A stretch of 26,242 nucleotides of DNA. Origin: SIG588 sp045533175. GTDB taxonomy: Bacteria > Bacillota > Clostridia > Oscillospirales > Acutalibacteraceae. The DNA lies in assembly GCA_045533175.1 (NCBI GenBank), contig JAZSHJ010000023.1:1-26242 (forward strand). The letters are read 5' to 3'. Below, piece by piece: positions 1 through 7,443 of this stretch. A program made the translations under genes and the position numbers. The notes under the pieces were generated by a model, which ran no database searches, was not told where the DNA came from, and saw nothing but the letters and a program-made list of their open reading frames with translations. Positions within the stretch are counted from its first letter, which is position 1. Every line of letters begins with the position of its first letter.

Positions 1-326
1 GAGTGCATACCGGGATCGTCTGCCACACACACCACCAAACCGGCGTTCACACCGGTGTAGGACATGGTGAACAGCGGATCCGCCGCCACGTTTAAGCCCA
101 CGTGTTTCATGGCACAGGCGCTGCGCGCACCCGCCATGGAAGCGCCGAAGGCCACTTCCATCGCCACCTTTTCGTTCGGTGCCCATTCGCAATACATCGC
201 ATCGTAATTTGCGGCATATTCCGTAATTTCGGTGCTGGGAGTACCGGGATAACTGGACACCACGGTGCAACCGGCTTCATACAAACCGCGTGCCACCGCC
301 GCGTTACCGATCATTAACTGTTTCAC
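1..326 (-). CDS. iorA: Indolepyruvate ferredoxin oxidoreductase alpha subunit, N-terminal part (cut by window edge)
   Basis: IorA with IorB oxidatively decarboxylates aryl-pyruvates (transamination products of Trp, Phe, Tyr) to aryl-acetyl-CoA and reduces ferredoxin in the cytoplasm; the family uses thiamine diphosphate. The visible N-terminal 108 residues contain the family's SSYPGTPSTEI segment, an EWAPNEKVAMEVAFGAS segment and KHVGLNVAADPLFT, all typical of the first pyrimidine-binding domain. The start is GTG at 324-326, preceded by AAGGAG with an 8-base spacer. It lies 16 bases behind the symporter gene, so the two are probably co-transcribed from the promoter near 2067-2095. The 3' part and any iorB lie outside the window. 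Family assignment is firm; substrate preference cannot be read from this fragment. Confidence 0.9.
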   Translation of the reverse strand, partial: MKQLMIGNAAVARGLYEAGCTVVSSYPGTPSTEITEYAANYDAMYCEWAPNEKVAMEVAFGASMAGARSACAMKHVGLNVAADPLFTMSYTGVNAGLVVCVADDPGMH

Positions 327-342
327 GTAGTATTCTCCTTTT

Positions 343-1926
343 TTACGGCGCAACACTCGAAGAAACCTCTTGCGCTTCATCTTCCAAAGCGTCCGTCGCC
401 GTGACATTTACTTTCCTATTATAGCATACGTACATCTCATCGACAAGTGTTTTCTTCATTTTCGGTGTAAACAAACTCACCAGCGGCACCATCACCAGGC
501 CAAGCACCATCGAAAGTACACCCGCATTGATGGGAGAAGAGAAATATGCGCTGATAAACGGTACACCCGCAAAGGTGCAGATCATATTGGCGACCATCAC
601 ACCGACACCCACCGCAAACGAGGTCCATACCGCCGCTTTGGTCGTCTTTTTAAAGTACAGGCCGTACAGGAACGGTGCCAGGAACGCACCCGCCATCGCG
701 CCCCACGAAATACCCATCAACTGGGCGATAAAAGTCACGGGCGAGTTGGCCTGCACGATGGCCAACACCGCCGACACAGCAATGAAGAACACAATGAACA
801 CCCGCATGGTACGCACAGAGGATTTCTCTTTCCATTGCTTTTTGGAGATCGGCTGCAGAAAATCCAGCGTAATGGTGGAAGACGATGCCAACACCAACGA
901 CGAAAGGGTGGACATAGACGCCGCAAGCACCAACACGATCACAATGCCGATGATGGCATCCGGCAGACCTTCGAGCATCTTCGGAATAATGCTGTCGTAA
1001 ACGATCTTACCCGCCGCGTTGTATTCCGGTTCGTACAACCGTGCAAAACCGCCCAGGAAGTAACAGCCGCCTGCCACCACCAACGCAAACAGGGTGGAAA
1101 TCAGCGTACCCTTGCGGATTGCCCCTTCATTCTTGATGGCGTAGAATTTCTGCACCATTTGCGGCAGCCCCCACGTACCAAGCGAAGTGAGCAACACCAC
1201 ACCGATCAGTTCAAGCAAATTCGGACCGGTAAACGACGTGTATGCCCCCTGCATAGCCGAACCGTCCAACGGCACCTGCGACAATTTGGTCATTGCCGCC
1301 GCAAACCCGCCGTGGGTATTCAGCACCGCCGCAATGGTGGCCACGATACCGCCGAGCATGATAATACCCTGAATAAAATCCGCCATCGCGGTGGCCATGT
1401 AACCGCCCACGATCACGTAAACACCCGTGAGCACCGCCATGGCCAACACGCACCAGACGTAATCGATTCCGAACGCCATGCCGAACAGACGGGACAACCC
1501 GTTATACAGCGACGCGGTGTACGGCACCATAAACAGGAAGGTAATGACCGAAGCCGCCACCTTCAAGCCTTTGCTGTCGTATCGACGACCGAAAAATTCC
1601 GGCATGGTGGAACTGCCCAGATGTTGGGACATAATGCGGGTGCGCCGCCCCAAAATCTCCCACGCAAGCAGCGAACCGATCACGGCATTGCCGATACCGA
1701 TCCACGTGGATGCCACACCGAAACGCCAGCCGAACTGGCCTGCATATCCCACAAAAATGACAGCCGAAAAATAGGAGGTGCCGTACGCAAACGCCGTGAG
1801 CCACGCGCCCACGTTGCGCCCGCCCAACACAAAGCCCTTCACGTCACGGGTGCTTTTGCGATAATAAAACCCGAACGCAACCATCATCGCAAAAAACACG
1901 ACCAGAAAAGCAACTTTCAAAATCAT
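343..1926 (-). CDS. Sodium:solute symporter family (SLC5/PutP-like) transporter
   Basis: A multi-pass membrane protein that should couple sodium entry to uptake of an organic solute. About thirteen hydrophobic segments are visible. Residues 30-70 hold the family-typical GGRNVGAWLTAFAYGTSYFS stretch, followed by GQFGWRFG and SSTMPEFFGRRY; the 527-residue length is normal. I start it at ATG 1924-1926, which has GGGAGG nine bases upstream; a TTG three codons earlier sits directly against that site and is unlikely. The gene precedes iorA by 16 bases, suggesting the pair imports and ferments a substrate linked to aromatic amino acids, but that is inference from context. The C-terminus (after about residue 495) is hydrophilic and acidic. 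Solute identity cannot be told from sequence. Confidence 0.9.
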   Translation of the reverse strand: MILKVAFLVVFFAMMVAFGFYYRKSTRDVKGFVLGGRNVGAWLTAFAYGTSYFSAVIFVGYAGQFGWRFGVASTWIGIGNAVIGSLLAWEILGRRTRIMSQHLGSSTMPEFFGRRYDSKGLKVAASVITFLFMVPYTASLYNGLSRLFGMAFGIDYVWCVLAMAVLTGVYVIVGGYMATAMADFIQGIIMLGGIVATIAAVLNTHGGFAAAMTKLSQVPLDGSAMQGAYTSFTGPNLLELIGVVLLTSLGTWGLPQMVQKFYAIKNEGAIRKGTLISTLFALVVAGGCYFLGGFARLYEPEYNAAGKIVYDSIIPKMLEGLPDAIIGIVIVLVLAASMSTLSSLVLASSSTITLDFLQPISKKQWKEKSSVRTMRVFIVFFIAVSAVLAIVQANSPVTFIAQLMGISWGAMAGAFLAPFLYGLYFKKTTKAAVWTSFAVGVGVMVANMICTFAGVPFISAYFSSPINAGVLSMVLGLVMVPLVSLFTPKMKKTLVDEMYVCYNRKVNVTATDALEDEAQEVSSSVAP

Positions 1927-1986
1927 CCGAACCAACCTCCCGGTTTTGATTATATAAAACAGCCGTGCTGTTTTTAGTGAGTTTGT

Positions 1987-2003
1987 CGCTTTAAACCGCT
2001 AAA
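1987..2003. repeat. 17-bp direct repeat, copy 1
   Basis: CGCTTTAAACCGCTAAA occurs here and again, identically, at 2134-2150 in the same intergenic region. It lies in the transcribed leader of the symporter gene, while copy 2 lies upstream of its -35 box. A binding site for a regulator is possible but unproven. Confidence 0.6.
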
Positions 2004-2015
2004 ATGTCAGGGAAT

Positions 2016-2046
2016 AAAAAAAACAGGGACTCGCGTATTTTTCCCT
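2016..2046 (-). terminator. Weak hairpin with U-run in symporter leader (possible attenuator)
   Basis: Read on the minus strand, AGGGA (2042-2046) can pair with TCCCT (2025-2029), followed after one base by a run of eight T (2016-2023). The same AGGGAA can instead pair with TTCCCT just downstream (around 2009-2014), so two mutually exclusive folds are possible. The stem is only about five base pairs and the loop is long, so this is tentative. No T-box consensus is present. Confidence 0.25.
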
Positions 2047-2066
2047 ACTCCCATAGGTATGGCGAT

Positions 2067-2095
2067 ATTATAGCACCCCTGCCCGCCGTTTGCAA
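2067..2095 (-). promoter_or_regulatory. Putative sigma-A promoter for symporter-iorA operon
   Basis: On the minus strand TTGCAA (2090-2095) and a perfect TATAAT (2067-2072) are separated by 17 bases. This would start transcription near 2060 and give a leader of about 130 bases before the symporter ATG at 1926. No other good promoter is visible for these genes. Not experimentally known. Confidence 0.6.
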
Positions 2096-2133
2096 CCCTT
2101 TTTTTCTTCATATCCGAAAATTCGGCGTTTTGC

Positions 2134-2150
2134 CGCTTTAAACCGCTAAA
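2134..2150. repeat. 17-bp direct repeat, copy 2
   Basis: Identical to 1987-2003 (CGCTTTAAACCGCTAAA), 147 bases away in the same orientation, between the symporter promoter and the groES promoter. Confidence 0.6.
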
Positions 2151-2176
2151 TAGTTGTGCATTTTCACGGAGGGTTG

Positions 2177-2196
2177 TGCATATTTACAAATATGCA
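2177..2196. promoter_or_regulatory. Perfect 20-bp palindrome, candidate operator
   Basis: TGCATATTTACAAATATGCA is a perfect inverted repeat with 9-base arms and a 2-base centre. It lies 46 bases upstream of the groES -35 box, and a TTGTGCAT direct repeat (2154-2161 and 2174-2181) overlaps its left edge. AT-rich symmetry of this size is typical of dimeric repressor sites; the regulator is unknown. Confidence 0.4.
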
Positions 2197-2241
2197 TCAT
2201 CGTTTAATTGTAAATTTTCTTTTTCTTTTTCACTTTACCCC

Positions 2242-2270
2242 TTGATTTTTTTCCAAAATGTGGGTACAAT
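2242..2270 (+). promoter_or_regulatory. Sigma-A promoter of groESL
   Basis: TTGATT (2242-2247) and TACAAT (2265-2270) with an exact 17-base spacer. The predicted start point falls at about 2277, so the CIRCE element overlaps the transcription start, the standard arrangement for HrcA repression of chaperonin operons. Confidence 0.85.
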
Positions 2271-2275
2271 AGGCC

Positions 2276-2302
2276 TTGGCACTCGAAACACGAGAGTGCT
2301 AA
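2276..2302 (+). promoter_or_regulatory. CIRCE operator (HrcA binding site)
   Basis: TTGGCACTC, nine bases, GAGTGCTAA. This matches the CIRCE consensus (TTAGCACTC-N9-GAGTGCTAA) at all but one position. It predicts heat-shock control of groESL by the HrcA repressor, whose gene is not in this window. Confidence 0.95.
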
Positions 2303-2334
2303 AACTGTCGAAAATCTTTAGGAGGCGTTTCATT

Positions 2335-2619
2335 ATGACGATAAAACCGCTTGCCGACCGCGTGGTCATTCAAATGACCGAGGCGGAGGAAACGACCAAA
2401 AGCGGCATCATCCTGGCAGGTACCGCCAAGGAAAAGCCGCAAGTAGCGGTGGTGACCGCTGTGGGCCCCGGCGGCGTGGTGGACGGCAAAGAGATCACCA
2501 TGCAAGTCAAGGTGGGCGACAAAGTGCTCATCAGCAAGTACACCGGCACCGAAGTGAAGGTGGACGGTGAAGAATACACCATCGTCCGTCAGGGCGACAT
2601 TCTTGCAATTGTCGAGTAA
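2335..2619 (+). CDS. groES: Co-chaperonin GroES (10 kDa chaperonin)
   Basis: GroES forms the heptameric lid of the GroEL folding chamber in the cytoplasm. The 94-residue product begins MTIKPLADRVV, carries the mobile-loop region around residues 15-32 (EETTKSGIILAGTAKEK), and ends in the conserved YTIVRQGDILAIVE segment; the length is normal. The start is ATG 2335, preceded by TAGGAGG with a suitable spacer; in-frame codons further upstream would lie in the promoter/CIRCE region and are not used. It is followed after 13 bases by groEL in the usual operon, under CIRCE control. Confidence 0.98.
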   Translation: MTIKPLADRVVIQMTEAEETTKSGIILAGTAKEKPQVAVVTAVGPGGVVDGKEITMQVKVGDKVLISKYTGTEVKVDGEEYTIVRQGDILAIVE

Positions 2620-2632
2620 GGAGGACTAATCT

Positions 2633-4258
2633 ATGTCGAAAGTTATTCTGTACGGCGAGGTCGCACGCAAGGCTCTGCAATCGGGCGTGGATCAATTGGC
2701 CAACACCGTGAAGATCACCCTCGGCCCGCGCGGCCGTAACGTGGTGCTGGACAAAAAGTTCGGCGCTCCCCTCATCACCAACGACGGTGTGACCATCGCG
2801 AAGGAGATCGAAGTGGACGAACCGTTTGAAAACATGGGCGCACAGTTGGTGAAAGTAGTTTCCACCAAAACGAACGAAGTGGCGGGTGACGGTACCACCA
2901 CCGCCACGTTGCTGGCACAGGCGCTCATCCGCGAAGGAATGAAGAACGTCGCCGCGGGTGCGAACCCGATGGGTGTCAAGCGCGGCATCCAAAAGGCGGT
3001 GGACGCGGTCGTTCAGGAAGTCAAGGCCAATTCCAAGAAAGTCAGCGGCACGGACGACGTGGCTTCTGCCGCCACCATTTCCGCGGGCGATGCCGAAATC
3101 GGCCGCTTGATCGCGGAAGCGATGGAAAAAGTGTCGGCCGACGGTGTCATCACGGTGGAAGAATCCAAGACGGCGGATACCTATTCCGAAGTGGTGGAAG
3201 GCATGCAGTTCGATCGCGGCTACATCACTCCCTACATGGTGACCGATACCGATAAGATGGAAGCGGTGCTGGACGATGCGCTGCTGCTCATCACCGACAA
3301 GAAGATCTCCAACGTGCAGGATATCCTGCCGCTGCTCGAGCAGATCCTGCAATCGGGCCGCAAACTGCTCATCATCGCGGAAGACGTGGAAGGCGAAGCC
3401 CTCTCCACTCTGATCGTGAACAAACTGCGCGGCACGTTTACCTGCGTGGCGGTCAAAGCCCCCGGTTTCGGCGATCGCCGCAAGGAAATGTTGCGTGACA
3501 TCGCCACCCTCACGGGCGGTCAGGTGATTTCGGAAGAGATCGGCCTCGATCTCAAGGATGCTACCATGAACATGCTCGGCCGTGCGCGTCAGGTGAAGGT
3601 GCAAAAGGAAGCTACCATCATCGTGGACGGCGCGGGCGATGCGGATGAGATCCGCGCCCGCGTGGCACAGATCCGCACCCAGATCGAAACCACCACCTCC
3701 GATTTCGACCGTGAGAAACTGCAAGAGCGTTTGGCGAAACTCGCAGGCGGCGTGGCGGTCATCAAGGTCGGTGCCGCTACCGAGATCGAGATGAAAGAAA
3801 AGAAACTCCGCATTGAAGATGCTCTGGCCGCGACCAAAGCCGCGGTGGAGGAAGGCCTTGTCGCGGGCGGCGGCGTGGCGTTGCTCAGCGCCGCGAAGGT
3901 GCTGGAAGCGATGCTCGACTCCACCGAAGGTGACGAAAAGACGGGACTCCGCATCGTGCTGAAAGCGCTGGAAGAACCCGTGCGTCAGATCGCGCTGAAC
4001 GCGGGGCTCGAAGGCAGCGTCATCATCGACAAGATCCTCACTTCGGGCAAAGCAAACTACGGTTTCAACTTCGCTACCGAAGAGTTTGTGGATATGTTCT
4101 CGGCCGGTATCGTAGACCCGACCAAGGTCACCCGTTCTGCATTGCAGAACGCCGCTTCGGTTGCCGCCATGGTGCTGACCACCGAATCGTTGGTGGCGGA
4201 CAAGAAGGAGCCGGCACCCGCCGCACCTGCCGCCCCCGCCATGGACGGTATGTATTAA
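2633..4258 (+). CDS. groEL: Chaperonin GroEL (60 kDa)
   Basis: ATP-dependent folding chaperone forming tetradecameric rings. Residues 25-60 hold ITLGPRGRNVVLDKKFG and the TNDGVTIAKEIE segment; residues 83-92 hold the nucleotide-binding NEVAGDGTTT; the GAATEIEMKEKK and LVAGGGVALL segments of the intermediate and equatorial domains follow. At 541 residues the length is standard. The C-terminus is Ala/Pro-rich and ends MDGMY rather than the usual run of Gly-Gly-Met repeats, so the flexible chamber tail is atypical. ATG 2633 follows a GGAGG site. The operon ends at the hairpin terminator just downstream. Confidence 0.98.
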   Translation: MSKVILYGEVARKALQSGVDQLANTVKITLGPRGRNVVLDKKFGAPLITNDGVTIAKEIEVDEPFENMGAQLVKVVSTKTNEVAGDGTTTATLLAQALIREGMKNVAAGANPMGVKRGIQKAVDAVVQEVKANSKKVSGTDDVASAATISAGDAEIGRLIAEAMEKVSADGVITVEESKTADTYSEVVEGMQFDRGYITPYMVTDTDKMEAVLDDALLLITDKKISNVQDILPLLEQILQSGRKLLIIAEDVEGEALSTLIVNKLRGTFTCVAVKAPGFGDRRKEMLRDIATLTGGQVISEEIGLDLKDATMNMLGRARQVKVQKEATIIVDGAGDADEIRARVAQIRTQIETTTSDFDREKLQERLAKLAGGVAVIKVGAATEIEMKEKKLRIEDALAATKAAVEEGLVAGGGVALLSAAKVLEAMLDSTEGDEKTGLRIVLKALEEPVRQIALNAGLEGSVIIDKILTSGKANYGFNFATEEFVDMFSAGIVDPTKVTRSALQNAASVAAMVLTTESLVADKKEPAPAAPAAPAMDGMY

Positions 4259-4278
4259 TTTCATACGAAAACCGTTTC

Positions 4279-4322
4279 ACCGCGGAAGACGCTTCGCACA
4301 GAAGTTGTCTTCCGCGGTTTTT
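4279..4322 (+). terminator. Intrinsic terminator of groESL
   Basis: ACCGCGGAAGAC (4279-4290) pairs perfectly with GTCTTCCGCGGT (4307-4318), followed by a T-run to 4322. It lies 20 bases past the groEL stop codon. Confidence 0.9.
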
Positions 4323-4329
4323 CTTATGC

Positions 4330-4361
4330 AAAAAACGCTGTTCAACCGAACAGCGTTTTTT
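4330..4361. terminator. Bidirectional terminator between groEL and cyclase gene
   Basis: AAAAAACGCTGTTC (4330-4343), loop AACC, GAACAGCGTTTTTT (4348-4361). The symmetric A- and T-flanks let it work in both directions. It sits directly against the stop codon of the minus-strand cyclase gene (4363) and downstream of the groEL terminator, separating converging transcripts. Confidence 0.85.
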
Positions 4362-4362
4362 G

Positions 4363-4974
4363 TTATCTTCTGAATGCAGGTTCCACGTCGATGGCTTCAT
4401 CATCCACCAAAACGGCGCGCACGGGAGCACCGTCACATCCCGCAATTTTCAAAGGCGCGGCAAAGAGGAAATACACCCCTTCGGCCACCGCCGAAAGATC
4501 CAATCCTTCCAAAATCAGCACACCGCTGCCCAAAAGATGGCGATGCACCGCTTCGCTGCGATCGGCCGCCGCCACAGAGGGGGCTTCCACCCCTACCAGA
4601 CGCACGCCTGCATCGGTCAGCACGTAGGCGGCGGACGTATCCACCGTTACATCGCCTTTGAACAGCACGCGTTCGGCGGCGGAATGCTTTGAAAGCAGTT
4701 CTTCCGCTTTGTCCCCTGTCAGCACCCCTTCGTGTGCGATCACACGGCACGGCCCGCAACAATGGGTAAGTTCCACCGTATCCACTCCGTCGCCGTCCGG
4801 CACAAAGTGCAACGGCGCATCCAAATGGGTGGCATTGTGCGCGCACAGCGACAGCGCGGTGAGGTTGCAGGTATCGCCGAACGACATTTGTTGCAACCGC
4901 GTGGCGGCGGGTGCAGGATCACCCGGATAGACGGGCGCCGTGAGCAATTCTCGGGAAATGTCCCACAGTTTCAT
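4363..4974 (-). CDS. Cyclase-family (kynurenine formamidase-like) metal-dependent hydrolase
   Basis: Member of the cyclase family (PF04199), which includes bacterial arylformamidase KynB and related amide or ester hydrolases. The diagnostic metal-binding stretch CAHNATHLDAPLHF lies near residues 45-58, matching the HxGTHxDxPxH signature with Gly replaced by Ala. The segment LVGVEAPSV near residue 130 matches the family's second conserved block. At 203 residues it is normal. I choose ATG 4972-4974, with GGGAGGG about seven bases upstream; a GTG six codons earlier overlaps the preceding gene's stop. It lies 14 bases behind the penicillin-binding protein gene and is probably co-transcribed with it. 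The true substrate is unknown; no other kynurenine pathway gene is nearby. Confidence 0.85.
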   Translation of the reverse strand: MKLWDISRELLTAPVYPGDPAPAATRLQQMSFGDTCNLTALSLCAHNATHLDAPLHFVPDGDGVDTVELTHCCGPCRVIAHEGVLTGDKAEELLSKHSAAERVLFKGDVTVDTSAAYVLTDAGVRLVGVEAPSVAAADRSEAVHRHLLGSGVLILEGLDLSAVAEGVYFLFAAPLKIAGCDGAPVRAVLVDDEAIDVEPAFRR

Positions 4975-4988
4975 AGCGTTCCCTCCCG

Positions 4989-7304
4989 TCACGGCGCCGT
5001 CGTGGTCGCGGTGGTGTTCGGCACGGTGGTGCCGTAAATGCCACTCAGATCCAACGTTGTTGTGGTGGTGTTTCCGTCTTCACCGCCGGGGGTGCTGGGC
5101 AAAACCACGCCCGCATCGATATGCTCGGTGCATTCGCCCGGCATAAACGACGTTTTATATACGCCGATCTCGGTTTCGGGGCAGTTGTTGTGTTCACCCA
5201 CCAACATACCCGTGGCGGTACAATATTCGGCTTCCACCAACTTGTCACGGGCGATCAAACTGTCGCGCACCGCATCAAACCCTTTATCCTTCGCCGAAAG
5301 CGTATCGTCGCGCAAAGCGACCATCACCTTGTTCCACAGCGAACGGGCATACCCCGTCTGACTGCGATCCAGCGCTTTGTCGTAGTCGTAACCGAACCAG
5401 GAAGCCGCCACATACTGCGTGGTGCCGCCCGCAAAATACACATTGTAGTCGCTGCCGCTGCGGCTGGTACCCGACGTACCCGTCTTGGCAAAGACCTGCC
5501 AACCGCCCGACCAACTGCTCCAGATATCCGCACCCGTACCGTTGCGGGACTGCACGACCAGTTGCATCAAACGGTTCATCACATAGGACGTTTCTTCGCT
5601 GATGACACGCACAGGTTCGGAATCGGTGCGCAAGATCACCTCGCCGCCTTCGCCCAACGTCACGTGGGAATAGGTGGCGGTTTCGCGGTAATAGCCGCCG
5701 TTGCCGAAGATCTGATATCCTTCCGCCATGTCGCGGCAGGTCACACCGATGTGGAAACCGCCCAACGCCATGGCACTATAGTCCTCGTCCTGTTTTTCCA
5801 ATGTGAAGCCCAGTTTCTTCGTGAGGAAGTTGTAACTGCCGGTGGGCGTCAACTGATGCACCAGTTGCGCCGCCACCGTGTTATATGAACGCTTCAGCGC
5901 CCACGCTACGGTGGTCATGCCGCGGTCACTCGTGCTGGTGTTGCCGTAGTTGGGCGGCCACTTGCTCCCGTTGGGCAAGGTAATAGGGGCATCCGGCACC
6001 AACGAGGAAAAGTGAATCAGGTTGTTTTCCACCGCGGGACAATAACTGGCCAGCGGTTTGATGGACGAACCGCATTGACGGCGCGCATCGGTAGAACGGT
6101 TATACACACGGTCACTCGTCTTTTTGCCGCGCCCGCCTGCCGTAGCCACCACGTGACCATCGTAATCGATCACAAAGATCGCGCCCTGCGGATCGCGTTC
6201 ATCCGATTCGATCACGGGCGGGAAGTTGGCTTCGTTCGCATAGATCTCTTCTACTTTCCGTTGCATCTCCACGTTTTCATAAGAATGGATGATCAACCCG
6301 CCGCGATACACCTTGGCGATCGCTTGGTTATAAGAATAGCCGTACTGTTCCATCAGATCGGCCGCGACCTCTTCCACCAGCAAGTCTACGTAATAGTCCT
6401 GCATCAAGGTTTGCGACTCGTAACTCTTAAAGTGCAGTTCTTCGTTCACCGCCTGCACGTATTCATCCTGTGTGATGAGTTTTTGATCCAGCATGGCGCG
6501 CAATACGGTACGCTGACGGTCACGTAAATTTTCGGGGTGCAGGAAGGGATCGTATTTGCTGGGATTCTGGGTGATGCCCGCCACGGCGGCACATTCCGCC
6601 AATGTCAGATCCCCGATCTCCTTGCCGAAGAAATTGCTGGCCGCCGCCCCCACGCCGATCACGTTACGGCTCAACGGCAACACGTTCAAGTAAGATTCCA
6701 GTATGCGCTCCTTCACTTCTTGCTTAGACCCGTCCAACGACTGTTCCAACCGCAACGCACGCATAATTTCGGTGATCTTGCGTTCAATGGTCTGCTCCGA
6801 TTCCCCCGTTGTCACCTTAATCAACTGCTGGGTGATGGTGGAACCACCGAACTCGACCGAACGGAAATGAAGCACCAGGTTGGCGCTGGCCGCCACGGTA
6901 CGGCGCCAGTCCACGCCGTCGTGTTCGTAAAAGCGTTTATCTTCAATGGCCACCACCGCGTCGCGCAGATCCTGAGGAATCTCCTCAAAATCCACCCACA
7001 TACTGTTGTTACCTTCCAGCTGTTGATATTCCACCCATTCGTTATTTTCGTTCAAATTTTTAATGATACTGGTTTCGTTGACCGAAATTTCATCCAGATC
7101 CGGCAACCCATCCGTGCCGTTAAAATTGGACAGCACGTATACCACCATCACCGAACCCACCACGGTGGCGGTGATGATGCCGACCAGCAGTATCGTGATG
7201 ATACATTTGAGCAACACGCTGACGCTCTTTCCCAGTATGCGCATCGGCATACTGTGGAAAATGCGGGAAATCGTGCTTTTTTCTTTTCGCTTCTTCGTTG
7301 CCAC
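4989..7304 (-). CDS. Class A penicillin-binding protein (PBP1A-type transglycosylase/transpeptidase)
   Basis: Bifunctional peptidoglycan synthase anchored by one N-terminal membrane helix (about residues 30-58). The GT51 domain has the catalytic EDKRFYEHDG block (Glu near 121) and GGSTITQQ (153-160). The transpeptidase domain has SSIK (Ser near 413), SYN (473-475) and KTG (607-609), so both activities look intact. The tail after about residue 730 is Thr-rich (TTTTT, TTATTTAP). I start at GTG 7302-7304, with AGAAAGGA upstream. A TTG at 7335-7337 would extend it 11 residues but sits at the predicted transcription start of the promoter at 7345-7372, leaving no leader. The product is 771 residues. 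The cyclase gene follows by 14 bases. Family and activity are clear; its exact cellular role is not. Confidence 0.95.
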   Translation of the reverse strand: MATKKRKEKSTISRIFHSMPMRILGKSVSVLLKCIITILLVGIITATVVGSVMVVYVLSNFNGTDGLPDLDEISVNETSIIKNLNENNEWVEYQQLEGNNSMWVDFEEIPQDLRDAVVAIEDKRFYEHDGVDWRRTVAASANLVLHFRSVEFGGSTITQQLIKVTTGESEQTIERKITEIMRALRLEQSLDGSKQEVKERILESYLNVLPLSRNVIGVGAAASNFFGKEIGDLTLAECAAVAGITQNPSKYDPFLHPENLRDRQRTVLRAMLDQKLITQDEYVQAVNEELHFKSYESQTLMQDYYVDLLVEEVAADLMEQYGYSYNQAIAKVYRGGLIIHSYENVEMQRKVEEIYANEANFPPVIESDERDPQGAIFVIDYDGHVVATAGGRGKKTSDRVYNRSTDARRQCGSSIKPLASYCPAVENNLIHFSSLVPDAPITLPNGSKWPPNYGNTSTSDRGMTTVAWALKRSYNTVAAQLVHQLTPTGSYNFLTKKLGFTLEKQDEDYSAMALGGFHIGVTCRDMAEGYQIFGNGGYYRETATYSHVTLGEGGEVILRTDSEPVRVISEETSYVMNRLMQLVVQSRNGTGADIWSSWSGGWQVFAKTGTSGTSRSGSDYNVYFAGGTTQYVAASWFGYDYDKALDRSQTGYARSLWNKVMVALRDDTLSAKDKGFDAVRDSLIARDKLVEAEYCTATGMLVGEHNNCPETEIGVYKTSFMPGECTEHIDAGVVLPSTPGGEDGNTTTTTLDLSGIYGTTVPNTTATTTAP

Positions 7305-7344
7305 GGATCCACTCGCATCCTTTCTTGAAACGATCAATCACTTT

Positions 7345-7372
7345 ATTTTACCATAAATTCCCCAAAAGTCAA
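7345..7372 (-). promoter_or_regulatory. Sigma-A promoter of PBP gene
   Basis: On the minus strand TTGACT (7367-7372) and TAAAAT (7345-7350) are 16 bases apart. Transcription would begin near 7337-7338. This supports the GTG at 7304 as the PBP start rather than the TTG at 7337. Confidence 0.65.
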
Positions 7373-7386
7373 ATCCTAATGTATAA

Positions 7387-7431
7387 CCCCCGCGCATCGG
7401 GGGACACTTTTTCTGAAAAACGCAGAAAAAG
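7387..7431 (+). promoter_or_regulatory. Two leader hairpins in front of the BofC-like gene
   Basis: CCCCCG (7387-7392) pairs with CGGGGG (7398-7403). CTTTTTCTG (7407-7415) pairs with CAGAAAAAG (7423-7431). The second stem runs into the AAAAAGGAG ribosome binding site of the gene at 7444, so it could mask translation initiation. I find no convincing plus-strand promoter upstream, so whether both stems are transcribed is uncertain. Confidence 0.4.
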
Positions 7432-7443
7432 GAGCTATTTTGT

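Noticed and set aside
370..1977. A 535-codon open frame antisense to the symporter gene
   Set aside because: Low-complexity His/Arg/Gln-rich shadow of the symporter, running through its promoter leader; no ribosome binding site or recognisable family.
1927..2334. T-box riboswitch or other known riboswitch in the leader region
   Set aside because: No T-box AGGGTGGNACCGCG-type sequence or other riboswitch core could be found on either strand.
2531..4264. A 577-codon open frame antisense to groEL
   Set aside because: His/Arg-rich translation mirroring the GroEL reading frame; groEL is unambiguous and fully explains the region.
7305..7337. TTG at 7335-7337 as the PBP start codon
   Set aside because: It coincides with the predicted transcription start and lacks a ribosome binding site; GTG at 7304 has AGAAAGGA upstream.
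7398..7412. GC-rich hairpin at 7387-7403 followed by T5 considered as an intrinsic terminator
   Set aside because: It lies between divergent genes with no upstream plus-strand transcript to end, the T-run begins four bases after the stem, and those T residues are part of the next hairpin.
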